This document shows positions 9,762-19,261 of a DNA stretch of 64,000 nt, in pieces. This DNA is from Flavihumibacter fluvii (GTDB taxonomy: Bacteria; Bacteroidota; Bacteroidia; Chitinophagales; Chitinophagaceae), in the NCBI RefSeq assembly GCF_018595675.2, contig NZ_CP092333.1, positions 4,736,001 through 4,800,000 on the forward strand, in the 5' to 3' direction. Both the position numbers and the translations under genes were made by a program. Position 1 is the first letter of the stretch. Every line of letters begins with the position of its first letter. Below the pieces are notes generated by a model. The model was given only the letters and a program-made list of their open reading frames with translations, searched no databases and was not told the origin of the DNA.

Positions 9762-10610
9762 TTAATTAAACCGATTTTGTTTGTCGATCACCCTGTAATC
9801 GGCTTTGAGGAAATCGGCCACAGTGGCATTAAACTGGTCCTTGTATATGACAGGAGTGCTGTGGCCGGAATTGGGTAAAATCCACAAATAAGCCTTAGGA
9901 ATATTTTTGTAGATCAGCATTGTGTGTTCTTCCCTGATCACGTCATGATCGCCGCCTATCACCAGCGTTGGACATTTGATCGTATGCAACTGGCTGGCGG
10001 TGATATGTGGTTGTTCAACGAGCAGGCGCATCAGTTTTTTTGATGTCCTTTCCTGGGGATTCAGGCTGTTTTTGGACATTAAGGAATCGTAATAAGGTTT
10101 TATAAGGTCAATAACGTCATTGTACACAGCTGTGGAATCGGGCCAGAGGTTGGCACCGGTTACGGCCAGTTTCTTCACTTTTTCAGGGTGGCGAATGGCG
10201 AGTAATAATCCGTTGATACCACCATCACTCCAGCCAATTACATAAGCAGAATCAATTTTCATGGCCTTGAGTAATTCAGCATAGTCATCGGCCATTTGCT
10301 CATATGACAAAGAATCAGATGGATCCTCAGAGCGGCCTTGTGCGCGATTATCTGCCAGAATCACCTTGTAGCTGTTCATAAAATACGGCACCTGGTTAAT
10401 GAAATCTTTCATTGAACCGCCATTACCATGGATGATCAGAAGTGGCTGGCCTTTGCCATAAGTTTCCGTATACATATTAAAGCCACGAATAGGATACATT
10501 TTTCCTGCTGGATTTGTTCCCAATGGAATAGTTTTTTGCGCCGGGCCTTGTGCTGTTGACAACTTGCTTAGGGCAAACAGGCAGAACAAAACCCGAAATA
10601 ATCTTTGCAT
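9762..10610 (-). CDS. secreted alpha/beta hydrolase
   Basis: 282 aa with a cleavable signal peptide (MQRLFRVLFCLFALSKLSTAQ). The alpha/beta-hydrolase fold is seen in LLIIHGNGGSMKDF (oxyanion-hole HGNGG), the nucleophile elbow GWSDGG (Ser near residue 122), the acid region VIGGDHDVIREEH and the catalytic His in PNSGHSTPV near 255. Substrate is unknown; it resembles periplasmic esterase/peptidase-like members. It lies 10 bases downstream of the MFS gene on the same strand, which suggests an operon. Confidence 0.85.
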   Translation of the reverse strand: MQRLFRVLFCLFALSKLSTAQGPAQKTIPLGTNPAGKMYPIRGFNMYTETYGKGQPLLIIHGNGGSMKDFINQVPYFMNSYKVILADNRAQGRSEDPSDSLSYEQMADDYAELLKAMKIDSAYVIGWSDGGINGLLLAIRHPEKVKKLAVTGANLWPDSTAVYNDVIDLIKPYYDSLMSKNSLNPQERTSKKLMRLLVEQPHITASQLHTIKCPTLVIGGDHDVIREEHTMLIYKNIPKAYLWILPNSGHSTPVIYKDQFNATVADFLKADYRVIDKQNRFN

Positions 10611-10620
10611 TTGTAGAAAT

Positions 10621-11835
10621 TTATTGACTTAAAGCTAGTGGATTATCCCCTCCTTTCTTACCGGATTTAAACGGAGTAAAGAAAAGGCGCAAAATTGCAA
10701 CCGCAGCAAGCGCAGCAGCTATTCCAAACGTATAGGTTGCGCCACTTGATGCCCAGATCAAACCGGCTACTGTACTGGATAATAAGGCGCAGATGCTTTG
10801 GCAGGAGGTATACAATCCGATGGCGGTGCCGGTTTGGTTCAGGGGAACAAGGTTACTGATCCATGCTTTGGAAACCCCTTCTGTTGCTGCTGCATAAATG
10901 CCATAAAGACCAAAAAGTAAGTACAGTCCCAATGTACTATGGTTAAAAGTGAAGCCCGCATACACCCCCACAAATACCAAAAGACCTGTAATCAGGACTT
11001 TTTTAAATCCCCAATGATCGGCCAGGATACCCATTGGATATGCACTGACAGCATATATCAAATTGTAGCATATGTAGGCCAGGATAGTCGTCGTATCACT
11101 CCCGGTGATGGCTTTTGCCTGTAACAGTAAAAATGCATCTGAACTATTGGCCAGCGAAAAAATCAGTAAACCACTAATCAGCCTGCGATATTCGCCACTA
11201 CCTTCTTTCCAATAATGGAAATACCTAAAGAAACCGGACTTTCCCGGTGGGCCCGGATCCGACTTTTCTTCTTTTAGCCCGTAAATCAGGGCGACGGAAA
11301 TGAGTCCGGGAACCAGTGCCCAGACAAATAAAACCCTGTAATTCCCAGGAAACCAATGCAGAAATGCCAAAGCGGCAACAGGACCTAATACGGCACCAAC
11401 GGTATCCCAGCCGCGATGAAAATTGAAAATCCGGCCCCTGTTCCAGGGTGTGGAGGCCGCAGAAAGCAGCGCATCCCTGGCAGCCGAGCGAATTCCTTTG
11501 CCCAGTCGATCCACCGAACGCACTCCGAAAATCCAGGCAGGAAAAATAAATGCCGCCATCAGGGGCTTGGAAACAGCGCTTAAGAAGTAGCCCAATTTTA
11601 CGAAAGGAAGGCGCAAACCTATGCTGTCAGAGCGTTTGCCAAAGTATCCCTTGCTTAATCCTACCACAAACTCAGCAAGACCTTCTAATATTCCGATCAA
11701 TGCAACGGAGAAACCAATATCTTTCAGGTATACAGGAACGACAGGGTATAACATCTCACTGGCGAAATCTGCAAACAGACTCACTAAAGACAAAATCCAT
11801 ACTGTTTTTGGAATGCGTATCTTGTTCAGGGGCAT
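10621..11835 (-). CDS. MFS transporter
   Basis: 404 aa with about 12 hydrophobic helices. The N-terminal half has SLFADFASEMLYPVVPVYLKD and GKGIRSAARDALLSA, typical of a bacterial MFS group related to quinolone/multidrug and sugar efflux proteins. Substrate cannot be read from the sequence. Probably the first gene of a two-gene unit with the alpha/beta hydrolase; divergent from mreB. Confidence 0.88.
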   Translation of the reverse strand: MPLNKIRIPKTVWILSLVSLFADFASEMLYPVVPVYLKDIGFSVALIGILEGLAEFVVGLSKGYFGKRSDSIGLRLPFVKLGYFLSAVSKPLMAAFIFPAWIFGVRSVDRLGKGIRSAARDALLSAASTPWNRGRIFNFHRGWDTVGAVLGPVAALAFLHWFPGNYRVLFVWALVPGLISVALIYGLKEEKSDPGPPGKSGFFRYFHYWKEGSGEYRRLISGLLIFSLANSSDAFLLLQAKAITGSDTTTILAYICYNLIYAVSAYPMGILADHWGFKKVLITGLLVFVGVYAGFTFNHSTLGLYLLFGLYGIYAAATEGVSKAWISNLVPLNQTGTAIGLYTSCQSICALLSSTVAGLIWASSGATYTFGIAAALAAVAILRLFFTPFKSGKKGGDNPLALSQ

Positions 11836-12022
11836 TGCTCCAATTTAGTATTTTAAAAAAAATAATGGGTATTTGCACTAAACGCGGGGAACACCCGTTT
11901 TGCAAAGGTTGGCGAATTGTGGAAAAATTAGTGGTAATCAATGCATACTACTTTGATAAATCGAATTATTTGCATCAATTTTGCTGACATTATATCCTGA
12001 TTAAAAATCTGACCTCAACAAA

Positions 12023-13048
12023 ATGGGATTATTCAATTTTCTGACCCAGGAAATCGCGATGGATCTGGGTACTGCCAATACCCTAATCATACATAACGAT
12101 GAAATTGTGGTGAATGAGCCTTCTATAGTCGCACTGGATCGTAATAATCCAAAAAACGTGCTGGCTGTTGGAAAGCGTGCGTTGATGATGCATGAAAAGA
12201 CACATGAAAGCATCCGTACGGTGCGTCCACTGAAAGACGGTGTAATTGCCGACTTTAACGCCGCCGAACTCATGATACGGGAAATGATCAAAATGATCTA
12301 TCCCAAAAAGCCCTTATTTCCCCCCAGCTGGCGAATGATGATCTGCATCCCATCTTCCATTACCGAGGTGGAAAAGCGGGCCGTTCGCGACAGTGCTGAA
12401 CAGGCCGGGGCCAAGGAAGTATACCTGATCCACGAGCCTATGGCAGCTGCCCTGGGTATTGGAATTGATGTGGAAGAGCCTGTAGGAAATATGATCATCG
12501 ATATAGGTGGTGGAACAACTGGTATCACCGTTATTGCCCTTGCGGGTATTGTTTGTGACCAGAGTATCCGGATCGCAGGGGATGAATTTACTGCCGATAT
12601 TATGGAAGCCCTGCGTCGTTACCATAGCCTGCTGATTGGCGAAAGGACTGCCGAGCAAATCAAAATCCAGATTGGCGCTGCCATGAAAGACCTTGAAAAT
12701 CCACCGGATGACATTCCTGTTAACGGCCGTGACCTGGTTACGGGAATCCCTAAACAGATTATGGTGAGCTTCCAGGAAATCGCTGAAGCCCTCGATAAAA
12801 GTATTTTTAAGATTGAAGAAGCCATCCTGAAAGCCCTGGAAACAACTCCTCCTGAACTTGCGGCAGATATTTATCGCCGTGGATTATACATTACTGGCGG
12901 TGGTGCCCTGCTTCGCGGCCTCGATAAGCGCCTTAGCCAGAAAATAAAACTGCCAGTGCATGTGGCCGATGATCCGCTGAAAAGCGTCGTTCGCGGTACA
13001 GGCATCGCCCTAAAAAACTACGACCGCTATCCTTTTGTAATGCGCTGA
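12023..13048 (+). CDS. mreB: rod shape-determining actin homologue MreB
   Basis: 341 aa bacterial actin that organises the elongation machinery under the inner membrane. Motifs: phosphate-1 loop MDLGTANTLI (about 13-22), the IHEPMAAALGIGI connector, phosphate-2 IDIGGGTTGITVIAL near 160, and adenosine motif TGGGALLRGLD near 292. The amphipathic N-terminus MGLFNFLTQEIAM probably contacts the membrane. First gene of the mreBCD-mrdA-rodA operon. Confidence 0.97.
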   Translation: MGLFNFLTQEIAMDLGTANTLIIHNDEIVVNEPSIVALDRNNPKNVLAVGKRALMMHEKTHESIRTVRPLKDGVIADFNAAELMIREMIKMIYPKKPLFPPSWRMMICIPSSITEVEKRAVRDSAEQAGAKEVYLIHEPMAAALGIGIDVEEPVGNMIIDIGGGTTGITVIALAGIVCDQSIRIAGDEFTADIMEALRRYHSLLIGERTAEQIKIQIGAAMKDLENPPDDIPVNGRDLVTGIPKQIMVSFQEIAEALDKSIFKIEEAILKALETTPPELAADIYRRGLYITGGGALLRGLDKRLSQKIKLPVHVADDPLKSVVRGTGIALKNYDRYPFVMR

Positions 13049-13119
13049 TAAGATGACGATGATGATGAATAGCAGTAAAGTTTATAGCGCTCTCTTCCTG
13101 AGAGAAGAGGAGGGACACT

Positions 13120-13974
13120 ATGCGTAATATCTTTCTATTCATCCGGCGATACGCTAATTTTTTATTTTTTCTGACATTGCAGGCGTTTGCCCTGTATTTT
13201 CTTTTTCGCTATAATAAATTTCATGAAGCTGCCTTTATGGGTGTAGCCAGTGAATTGACCGGCAGGGTGAACACCCGCTACAATAAGATTGAGTATTATT
13301 TCAAACTCAAAAAGACCAATGAGGCCCTGGTGCAGGAGAACCTTGCCCTGCGATCTTTACTCCGCAGTAATTACCTGGCAGCAGATACCAATCACCTGGT
13401 AGTAGTTGATTCCATCCGGGTTGATTCCATCATGAAATTCCAGAAGTTCCGTTATATGGAAGCGAAAGTGGTGGGTAGTTTCATAACCACCCAAACTAAT
13501 TTCTTTTCCCTTCACCGTGGATCGGACCAGGGGGTTCGGGTAGATATGGCCGTAATAGGCCCTGAAGGCGTTGTAGGCAGGGTTGTAAATGTGAGTAGTA
13601 ATTTCTCCACTGTGATGACCATGCTGAGCCGCCAGTTTAAAGTAGATGCCAAATTGAAAACATCCGGTGAAAGGGGTATCATCAGTTGGGATGGTGTTAA
13701 TCCGCAATTCATTCAAATGCGGAATATTCCCAAAAATGTGAAAGTGGCTAAGGGTGATACTGTGCTCACCAGTGAGTTGTCTTCAATTTTCCCGGCGAAT
13801 ATCATGGTGGGCACTGTTGATACCATCCTGAATGACCCCAGCACTAATTTTTATACTTTACGCCTGCGATCAGGTACCAATTTTTCTACAGTACAATATG
13901 TTTATGTTGTGCAGAACAAACAACTGGATGAACAAAAAGATTTAGAATCAGCCACACAGAAGACCAATGAGTGA
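13120..13974 (+). CDS. mreC: rod shape-determining protein MreC
   Basis: 284 aa, one N-terminal TM (FLFFLTLQAFALYFLF), then a coiled-coil (EYYFKLKKTNEALVQENLALRS region) and the periplasmic beta domain with GSDQGVRVDMAVIGPEGVVGRV and SGERGIISWDG. It links MreB to PBP2 and activates it. Preceded by GAGGAGGG 7 bases before the ATG, a clear Shine-Dalgarno sequence, unusual in a phylum where these are weak. A short CTCTTC/GAAGAG stem lies just upstream. Overlaps mreD by 8 bases. Confidence 0.95.
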   Translation: MRNIFLFIRRYANFLFFLTLQAFALYFLFRYNKFHEAAFMGVASELTGRVNTRYNKIEYYFKLKKTNEALVQENLALRSLLRSNYLAADTNHLVVVDSIRVDSIMKFQKFRYMEAKVVGSFITTQTNFFSLHRGSDQGVRVDMAVIGPEGVVGRVVNVSSNFSTVMTMLSRQFKVDAKLKTSGERGIISWDGVNPQFIQMRNIPKNVKVAKGDTVLTSELSSIFPANIMVGTVDTILNDPSTNFYTLRLRSGTNFSTVQYVYVVQNKQLDEQKDLESATQKTNE

Positions 13975-14500
13975 TTTCTTAAAGAATATTATCCGTTTTG
14001 TTGTGTTCATCCTTGTGCAGGTGTATATCCTGCATAAAGTGCCACCATTACATCGCTTTATCGTTCCATACCTTTATTTCCTGTTTATTATCTGGTTGCC
14101 ATTTAATACCGGCAGGTCCTGGCTGATGCTGATTGCATTCTTTTTTGGACTAACCCTGGACTATTTCCTTGTTACACCAGGACTTCATGCTGCTGCCTGC
14201 GTATTAATCGCATATATCAGGCCTTTTATGGTAAACCTGCTCATCAGGCAGGAAGGAGCAGAACAGAGTTATGGCGCACCTTCCATTCAGAGTATGGGGC
14301 TGGCACCATATACGATATTTGTTTTGGTACTTACTTTCCTGCACAACGGTTACCTGGTATTCCTGGAGTGGATGCAGTTTGGCAATTTCTGGTATTTCAT
14401 GGGAAAGGTTGGTGCAACAACTGCCGTAAGTCTTTTATTAATATTGATCACTGAATTGATGTTTTACCGGAAGGGCCGCTACCGTACGAATGCCGTATAA
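13967..14500 (+). CDS. mreD: rod shape-determining protein MreD
   Basis: 177 aa, hydrophobic, five or so membrane segments (for example FVVFILVQVYILHK, LMLIAFFFGLTLDYFL). MreD is poorly conserved, and the call rests on position between mreC and mrdA, size and topology, with the FFGLTLDYF motif as family support. Overlap with mreC suggests coupled translation. Confidence 0.9.
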   Translation: MSDFLKNIIRFVVFILVQVYILHKVPPLHRFIVPYLYFLFIIWLPFNTGRSWLMLIAFFFGLTLDYFLVTPGLHAAACVLIAYIRPFMVNLLIRQEGAEQSYGAPSIQSMGLAPYTIFVLVLTFLHNGYLVFLEWMQFGNFWYFMGKVGATTAVSLLLILITELMFYRKGRYRTNAV

Positions 14501-14541
14501 GGAGCAAAAAGGAATCTGTACTTTAGCAGAGTAAACCAACT

Positions 14542-16650
14542 ATGTCTGTTTTTAATCAATCTAGGTCCACCGTTATCCGCCTGATCATTGCAGGAATTTT
14601 CCTGGTGATCATGGCCCAGCTGATCAACCTCCAACTAATTTCGGGGAAGTACAAAGCCCTGGCATTTAATAATGCCGTTTACCCTAAAGTGAAGTATCCC
14701 GACCGCGGAATCATTTACGACAGGAATGGGAAGGCCATACTCAACAATACCATTATGTATGACCTTGAAGTAACGCCTTCACAGATCAAAGGTGTGGATA
14801 CAAATTACCTCTGCCAGTTACTTGACATTGATACGGCAGAATTCAAGAAAAGGGTCATCACAGCGATCATTAAGAATGGCCGCTACCGTCCAAGTATATT
14901 TGAAGATTTGTTGCCGCCACTTGTACATGCCAGGCTCGAAGAAAATATTTATAAATTTCCTGGCTTCAGCCTGGTGGAAAGACCCGTAAGGACATATCCC
15001 TTCCAGGCTGCAGCACATATCATGGGATATATTGGTGAGGCAGATTCCAATATCATTAAACGATCGGATAATTTTTACCGGCTTGGTGATTTTGTAGGGA
15101 GGAGCGGATTAGAACAATATTATGAACGAGTATTGATGGGAAAGCGCGGTGTGGAATATATGATCAAGGATAATAAAAACCGCTTGGTTGGCAAATTTGA
15201 GAATGGTCAATATGATACTTCGGCAGTCGCGGGGCGAAACCTGCGCACATATATTGATATTGAAGTACAGCAACTAGCAGAAAAACTTATGCGTGGAAAA
15301 GTAGGTGCAGTTGTGGCGATTGAACCAAAAACAGGTGGTATCATTGCGATGACCTCCGGACCAAATTTCGACCCGAACCTGTTAACCGGTCCCGAGAAAC
15401 AAAAGAATTTTAATAGACTTTTTTTGGATGTCAGCTCGCCATTATTGAACAGGGCCATCAAAGGCCAGTACCCCCCGGGTTCCACCTATAAGCCCCTGGG
15501 CGCATTAGTAGGCCTGGATGAAGGTGTAATTACTTCAGCAAGTGGTATCGGTTGCAGTGGCGCTTACTATGGTTGCAGAAGGCCTGTGAAATGCACGGAA
15601 AAATGGGGCGGACATGCGGCCAACCTGCGCCTGGCTATTGCCTGGAGCTGCAATTCATTTTTCAGTAACGCTTTTCGCCTGGCAATTGATAACCCAAAAT
15701 ACAAAAACAGCCGCGAAGGGTTGACCAAATGGCACGATTACCTTTCCCGGTTTGACCTTGGCCATAAAACCGGCATCGACCTGCCCAGCGAAGATGGTGG
15801 AAACGTTCCCGATACGGCAGATTATGACAAGGAGTACCGGGGATCATGGAATTCCTGCACGATGGTCACGATTGGTATTGGACAGGATAAACTATTAGTT
15901 ACTCCATTACAGATGGCCAATGCAATATGTATCGTAGCAAATAAAGGCTATTTCTATACCCCACACTTTGTAGACAAGATAGATGGTGAAACAAAGAGCG
16001 ATACTTTACTTAACAAGTACCGCCGTAAGAATGAAGTTCTTACCCATATTTCTGATGAAGATTATGAAACAGTAATCAGTGGTATGCAGGATGTAGTGGA
16101 TGCTGGTACGGCTCGTGTGGCGAGGATTCCCGGTATCAATGTTTGTGCAAAAACGGGAACTGCGGAGAATTATCGTATGATCGACGGTGTAAGGACCAAA
16201 CTGAAAGACAATTCCATGTTTGTTTGTTTCGCCCCCCGGGAAAACCCCAGGATTGCTATAGCCGTGGTAGTAGAGAACGCCGGATTTGGCGCAACATGGG
16301 CCGGACCAATCGCCGCTTTGATGATGGAGAAATACCTCAATGATACCTTGCGAACTGAACGGTTAAAGGAAGTGGAAAGGATTTCTCAGGCCGACCTCCT
16401 GCCCGGTTACCTGGTACGGGAACAATACAAGCAGGATTCTATAAGGGCATACAATTGGTTCAAGATGACTAAGGATACCAGTGTGATTAAACGCTTCCTG
16501 CAAAGGAGCATACCGAAGCCCGAACCAGCAAAACCAGCTGGTGCCGCTCCAGTGAAAGCGCCAGTTGGCAGAATCACCAGGCTTAATACGGAAGGTATTT
16601 TACCTGTGCGGCAAAGAATTACCCCAACCTCCAATATCTATTGGGCATGA
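14542..16650 (+). CDS. mrdA: penicillin-binding protein 2 (elongasome transpeptidase)
   Basis: 702 aa, somewhat longer than E. coli PBP2 because of a C-terminal tail rich in Pro and Ala (PAKPAGAAPVKAP). One N-terminal TM (IRLIIAGIFLVIMAQLINLQ), a dimerisation domain with DRGIIYDRNG, then the transpeptidase: SxxK as STYK (about residue 314), SxN as SCN and KTG as AKTGTAENY near 537. It cross-links peptidoglycan during side-wall growth. A TACTTTAG sequence at 14519-14526 could be an internal -7 box. The stop overlaps the rodA start as ATGA. Confidence 0.95.
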   Translation: MSVFNQSRSTVIRLIIAGIFLVIMAQLINLQLISGKYKALAFNNAVYPKVKYPDRGIIYDRNGKAILNNTIMYDLEVTPSQIKGVDTNYLCQLLDIDTAEFKKRVITAIIKNGRYRPSIFEDLLPPLVHARLEENIYKFPGFSLVERPVRTYPFQAAAHIMGYIGEADSNIIKRSDNFYRLGDFVGRSGLEQYYERVLMGKRGVEYMIKDNKNRLVGKFENGQYDTSAVAGRNLRTYIDIEVQQLAEKLMRGKVGAVVAIEPKTGGIIAMTSGPNFDPNLLTGPEKQKNFNRLFLDVSSPLLNRAIKGQYPPGSTYKPLGALVGLDEGVITSASGIGCSGAYYGCRRPVKCTEKWGGHAANLRLAIAWSCNSFFSNAFRLAIDNPKYKNSREGLTKWHDYLSRFDLGHKTGIDLPSEDGGNVPDTADYDKEYRGSWNSCTMVTIGIGQDKLLVTPLQMANAICIVANKGYFYTPHFVDKIDGETKSDTLLNKYRRKNEVLTHISDEDYETVISGMQDVVDAGTARVARIPGINVCAKTGTAENYRMIDGVRTKLKDNSMFVCFAPRENPRIAIAVVVENAGFGATWAGPIAALMMEKYLNDTLRTERLKEVERISQADLLPGYLVREQYKQDSIRAYNWFKMTKDTSVIKRFLQRSIPKPEPAKPAGAAPVKAPVGRITRLNTEGILPVRQRITPTSNIYWA

Positions 16651-17990
16651 ACCAACGAAAACCTGAAATATCAAAAGGTATCGACTGGCTGGTGGTCTGG
16701 TTGTATATCATACTGGTACTGATTGGCATCATGAGTATTTTCGCTGCCACTTACCGGGAAGGAGATTCTGTTATCCAGTCATTTTTATCCCTGAAAACTG
16801 ATTACAGCCGCCAGTCGCTATATTTTGGCATTGGGGGTATCATAGCCATATTTATTTTGTTGACCGATAGTAAATTCTTTACGGCAACGGCCAACCTATG
16901 GTATGCATTTGGTATCTTATTATTATTATTAGTATTTCCTTTCCATACAGACGTAAAAGGGACGCAGTCAATTATAAGATTTGGTGCATTTCAATTGCAG
17001 CCCGCAGAACTTTGTAAAGTGTTTGTGAACCTTGCATTGGCAAAATATCTATCACGTGTAGAAACAGATTTCTCCAATACCAGGGCACAATTAATAGCCG
17101 CGGCTATTGCACTGCTTCCGGCTGTTATGTCCATTTTGCAGCACGAAACCGGGTTGGCACTTGTATACTTTTCCTTTTTCCTGGTTATGTTCAGGGAGGG
17201 ATTGCCTGCTGCTGTATTAATCATTGGATTTTCACTGGCAGTTTTAGTTGTGGCCACTTTGCTGGTTGACCCAAATACCCTGGCCATCGTATTAACCCTT
17301 ATAGCTGGTATTGCCATTTATATCCTTCGCCGACAGATCAAAAGAAAGCGGAGATTGCTGTTTATGATCATGGGTATATGGTTTGTTTGCGTTAGTATAC
17401 AAAGATTTGCCGTACCCTTTGTATTTGATCATGTATTACAGCCCTACCAGGTAAAAAGGATTTACGATACGATCGGTAAAGACTATGTGCCGAAAGATGC
17501 CAATATTGCCCTTGAGATCGAACAAAAAGCCGGAGCAAAGAATAAAGATGATGGTGATTATAATGTTAAGCAAAGCAAGATAGCTATTGGAAGCGGCGGA
17601 TTAGTGGGTAAGGGGCTATTGAAAGGAACTCAAACACGGTATGATTTTGTACCTGAGCAACGCACGGATTTTATATTTTGCACTATTGGCGAAGGGTTTG
17701 GTTTCCTGGGAAGTGTGGCTTTACTGGGCATTTATTTTTTATTACTGATGCGGATCATCACCATTGCAGAACGGCAACGCAGTGTGTTCAGCAGATGTTA
17801 TGCATATGGTGTTGCTTCTGTGTTTTTTTTCCATATTACCATAAACCTCTGCATGACAATAGGTTTGGCACCGGTTATCGGGATTCCATTACCTTTTATC
17901 AGTTACGGCGGCACAGCATTGTTGACATTTACAATTTTGTTGTTCATTATGATCAGGCTGGATGCGGACAGGCAGATGGTATTGAGATAG
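16647..17990 (+). CDS. rodA: SEDS peptidoglycan glycosyltransferase RodA
   Basis: 447 aa from the ATG at 16647, whose ATGA overlaps the mrdA stop; a TTG two codons earlier is the only longer option. It polymerises lipid II with PBP2. Visible: GIDWLVVWLYIILVLIGIMS helix, the Asp/Lys-rich periplasmic loop 4 and the C-terminal SEDS signature near PLPFISYGGTALLTF. The cytoplasmic/loop insertion around residues 225-320 (LRRQIKRKRRLL ... GAKNKDDGDYNVKQSKIAIGSGG) is longer than in E. coli RodA, as usual in this phylum. The WxLR-like and EQRTDFIF segments are present. Confidence 0.95.
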   Translation: MNQRKPEISKGIDWLVVWLYIILVLIGIMSIFAATYREGDSVIQSFLSLKTDYSRQSLYFGIGGIIAIFILLTDSKFFTATANLWYAFGILLLLLVFPFHTDVKGTQSIIRFGAFQLQPAELCKVFVNLALAKYLSRVETDFSNTRAQLIAAAIALLPAVMSILQHETGLALVYFSFFLVMFREGLPAAVLIIGFSLAVLVVATLLVDPNTLAIVLTLIAGIAIYILRRQIKRKRRLLFMIMGIWFVCVSIQRFAVPFVFDHVLQPYQVKRIYDTIGKDYVPKDANIALEIEQKAGAKNKDDGDYNVKQSKIAIGSGGLVGKGLLKGTQTRYDFVPEQRTDFIFCTIGEGFGFLGSVALLGIYFLLLMRIITIAERQRSVFSRCYAYGVASVFFFHITINLCMTIGLAPVIGIPLPFISYGGTALLTFTILLFIMIRLDADRQMVLR

Positions 17991-17995
17991 ATGCG

Positions 17996-18076
17996 GTGAG
18001 CAGTTAGCTGTAAGCAGAAGGAAGGCGAAAATATATTGCCTGTTCATTCTTCTTCCTGGTACCTACGCACTGCTAA
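17996..18076. repeat. heptamer-built imperfect foldback after rodA
   Basis: Degenerate 7-bp units GTGAGCA, GTTAGCT, GTAAGCA run forward. About 50 bases later they run in inverse orientation (CGCACTGCTAAC). Together they make an imperfect inverted repeat filling the rodA-MBL gap. Related heptamers occur at 24842, 38048 and 42365. Confidence 0.45.
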
Positions 18077-18086
18077 CATTATAAGT

Positions 18087-18824
18087 ATGAAAATTATTCC
18101 ACTTTCAGAAGGGTCATTTACAATTGATAAATCGAAACTTTTTGTTCCTTTTGATAACACTATCCATGACTTGCAGGAGCGTTCCACAGGTAGTTTGTTG
18201 GTAGAGGTCCAGCCATTTGTGGTCGTTACATCTGAAGATATTTTGTTGCTCGATACCGGCCTGGGGTTTGAACATAAAGGTGTACCTCAATTGCACAGCA
18301 ACCTGATGGATGCTGGCATTAATCCAGGCGAAGTAACAAAAGTGCTGATGAGTCATTTGCATAAAGACCATGCCGGTGGTGTAAGTCACCTGAATCAACT
18401 TACCGGGGAATTTGAATTGTCTTTTCCCAACGCAACATATTATATACAGCGCAAAGAGATGGCGTTTGCGCTTGAGAAAGGTTTCCCATCATATATGCCC
18501 AATGAACTAGATTGCCTTGTAAATGCGCCAAATGTAGTTTGGCTGGATGGTGATGGGGTAATTGCCGGTTATATTCAATATCAGTTGGTGGGAGGCCATT
18601 GCCCGTACCACCAGGTATTCAGAATTGTTGATGGAGGCGAAACGGCTTTTTTTGGTGGTGACAATGCGCCTCAGTTACAACAGATGAAGAGCCGGTTTGT
18701 AGCGAAATACGATGCTGATGGGAAAAAAGCCATGGAGTTACGGCAGGAATGGTGGCGACAGGGACAATCGGCCAATTGGCAATTCCTGTTTTATCATGAT
18801 ATCAAAACGCCTGTATTTCCCTGA
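18087..18824 (+). CDS. MBL-fold metallo-hydrolase
   Basis: 245 aa from the ATG at 18087. The metal-binding motif HxHxDH is HLHKDHAGG (about residues 93-101). Further ligands are the Asp in LLLDTGLG and the His in VGGHCPYH near 173, and FFGGDNAPQ follows. The substrate is unknown; candidates are lactonases or other esters. The frame can be extended to a TTG at 18036, but that runs into the foldback repeat. Convergent with the ECF sensor gene. Confidence 0.85.
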   Translation: MKIIPLSEGSFTIDKSKLFVPFDNTIHDLQERSTGSLLVEVQPFVVVTSEDILLLDTGLGFEHKGVPQLHSNLMDAGINPGEVTKVLMSHLHKDHAGGVSHLNQLTGEFELSFPNATYYIQRKEMAFALEKGFPSYMPNELDCLVNAPNVVWLDGDGVIAGYIQYQLVGGHCPYHQVFRIVDGGETAFFGGDNAPQLQQMKSRFVAKYDADGKKAMELRQEWWRQGQSANWQFLFYHDIKTPVFP

Positions 18825-18836
18825 TATAAAGAGGCA

Positions 18837-19253
18837 CTATCGACGAAAATCCCTGGTCTTTGGTTTTGCTTCCTGGCGCAGCTGCCTTCTTTGTTGTAAT
18901 TCCTTGGCGACAAATCCATAGAATTCTTTTTCTGCCCGGAAGAAATCATTGGCACGTTCAGGAGAAAGGGCCTTACTGAAATCGGCCTGGTATTTTTTTC
19001 TGACCGCCAGGATTTTTTCATCCTTTTCAATTTCATTGCCATTGCGTTCATCAGCCCGCACTTTTTTCAAATCAGCCATGTATTGGTTGTACACTGGCCA
19101 GAATCTTTGGGCTTCCTCTGTAGTGAGGTTGAGTTTTTTAGTGAGGTAAGCAATCTTGAGGGCTTCCAGTCTTTCCCCATCCCTGGGCTGTTGCGCCTGA
19201 AGGCCAGCAGTAAAAACCCAGATCATGCCAAGTATTGTAAAAATCAGTTTCAT
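18837..19253 (-). CDS. periplasmic Spy/CpxP-like sensor protein of the ECF operon
   Basis: 138 aa with a signal peptide ending LQAQ. The rest is helical and charged: LTTEEAQRFWPVYNQYMADLKKVRAD, then a Lys/Arg-rich end. The pattern resembles small periplasmic helical proteins (Spy/CpxP type) that Bacteroidota annotations call sensor of ECF-type sigma factor. It is third in an operon after the sigma and anti-sigma genes, 8 bases after the latter. A role in sensing envelope stress for the anti-sigma factor is inferred. Confidence 0.7.
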   Translation of the reverse strand: MKLIFTILGMIWVFTAGLQAQQPRDGERLEALKIAYLTKKLNLTTEEAQRFWPVYNQYMADLKKVRADERNGNEIEKDEKILAVRKKYQADFSKALSPERANDFFRAEKEFYGFVAKELQQRRQLRQEAKPKTRDFRR

Positions 19254-19261
19254 TGTGGTCC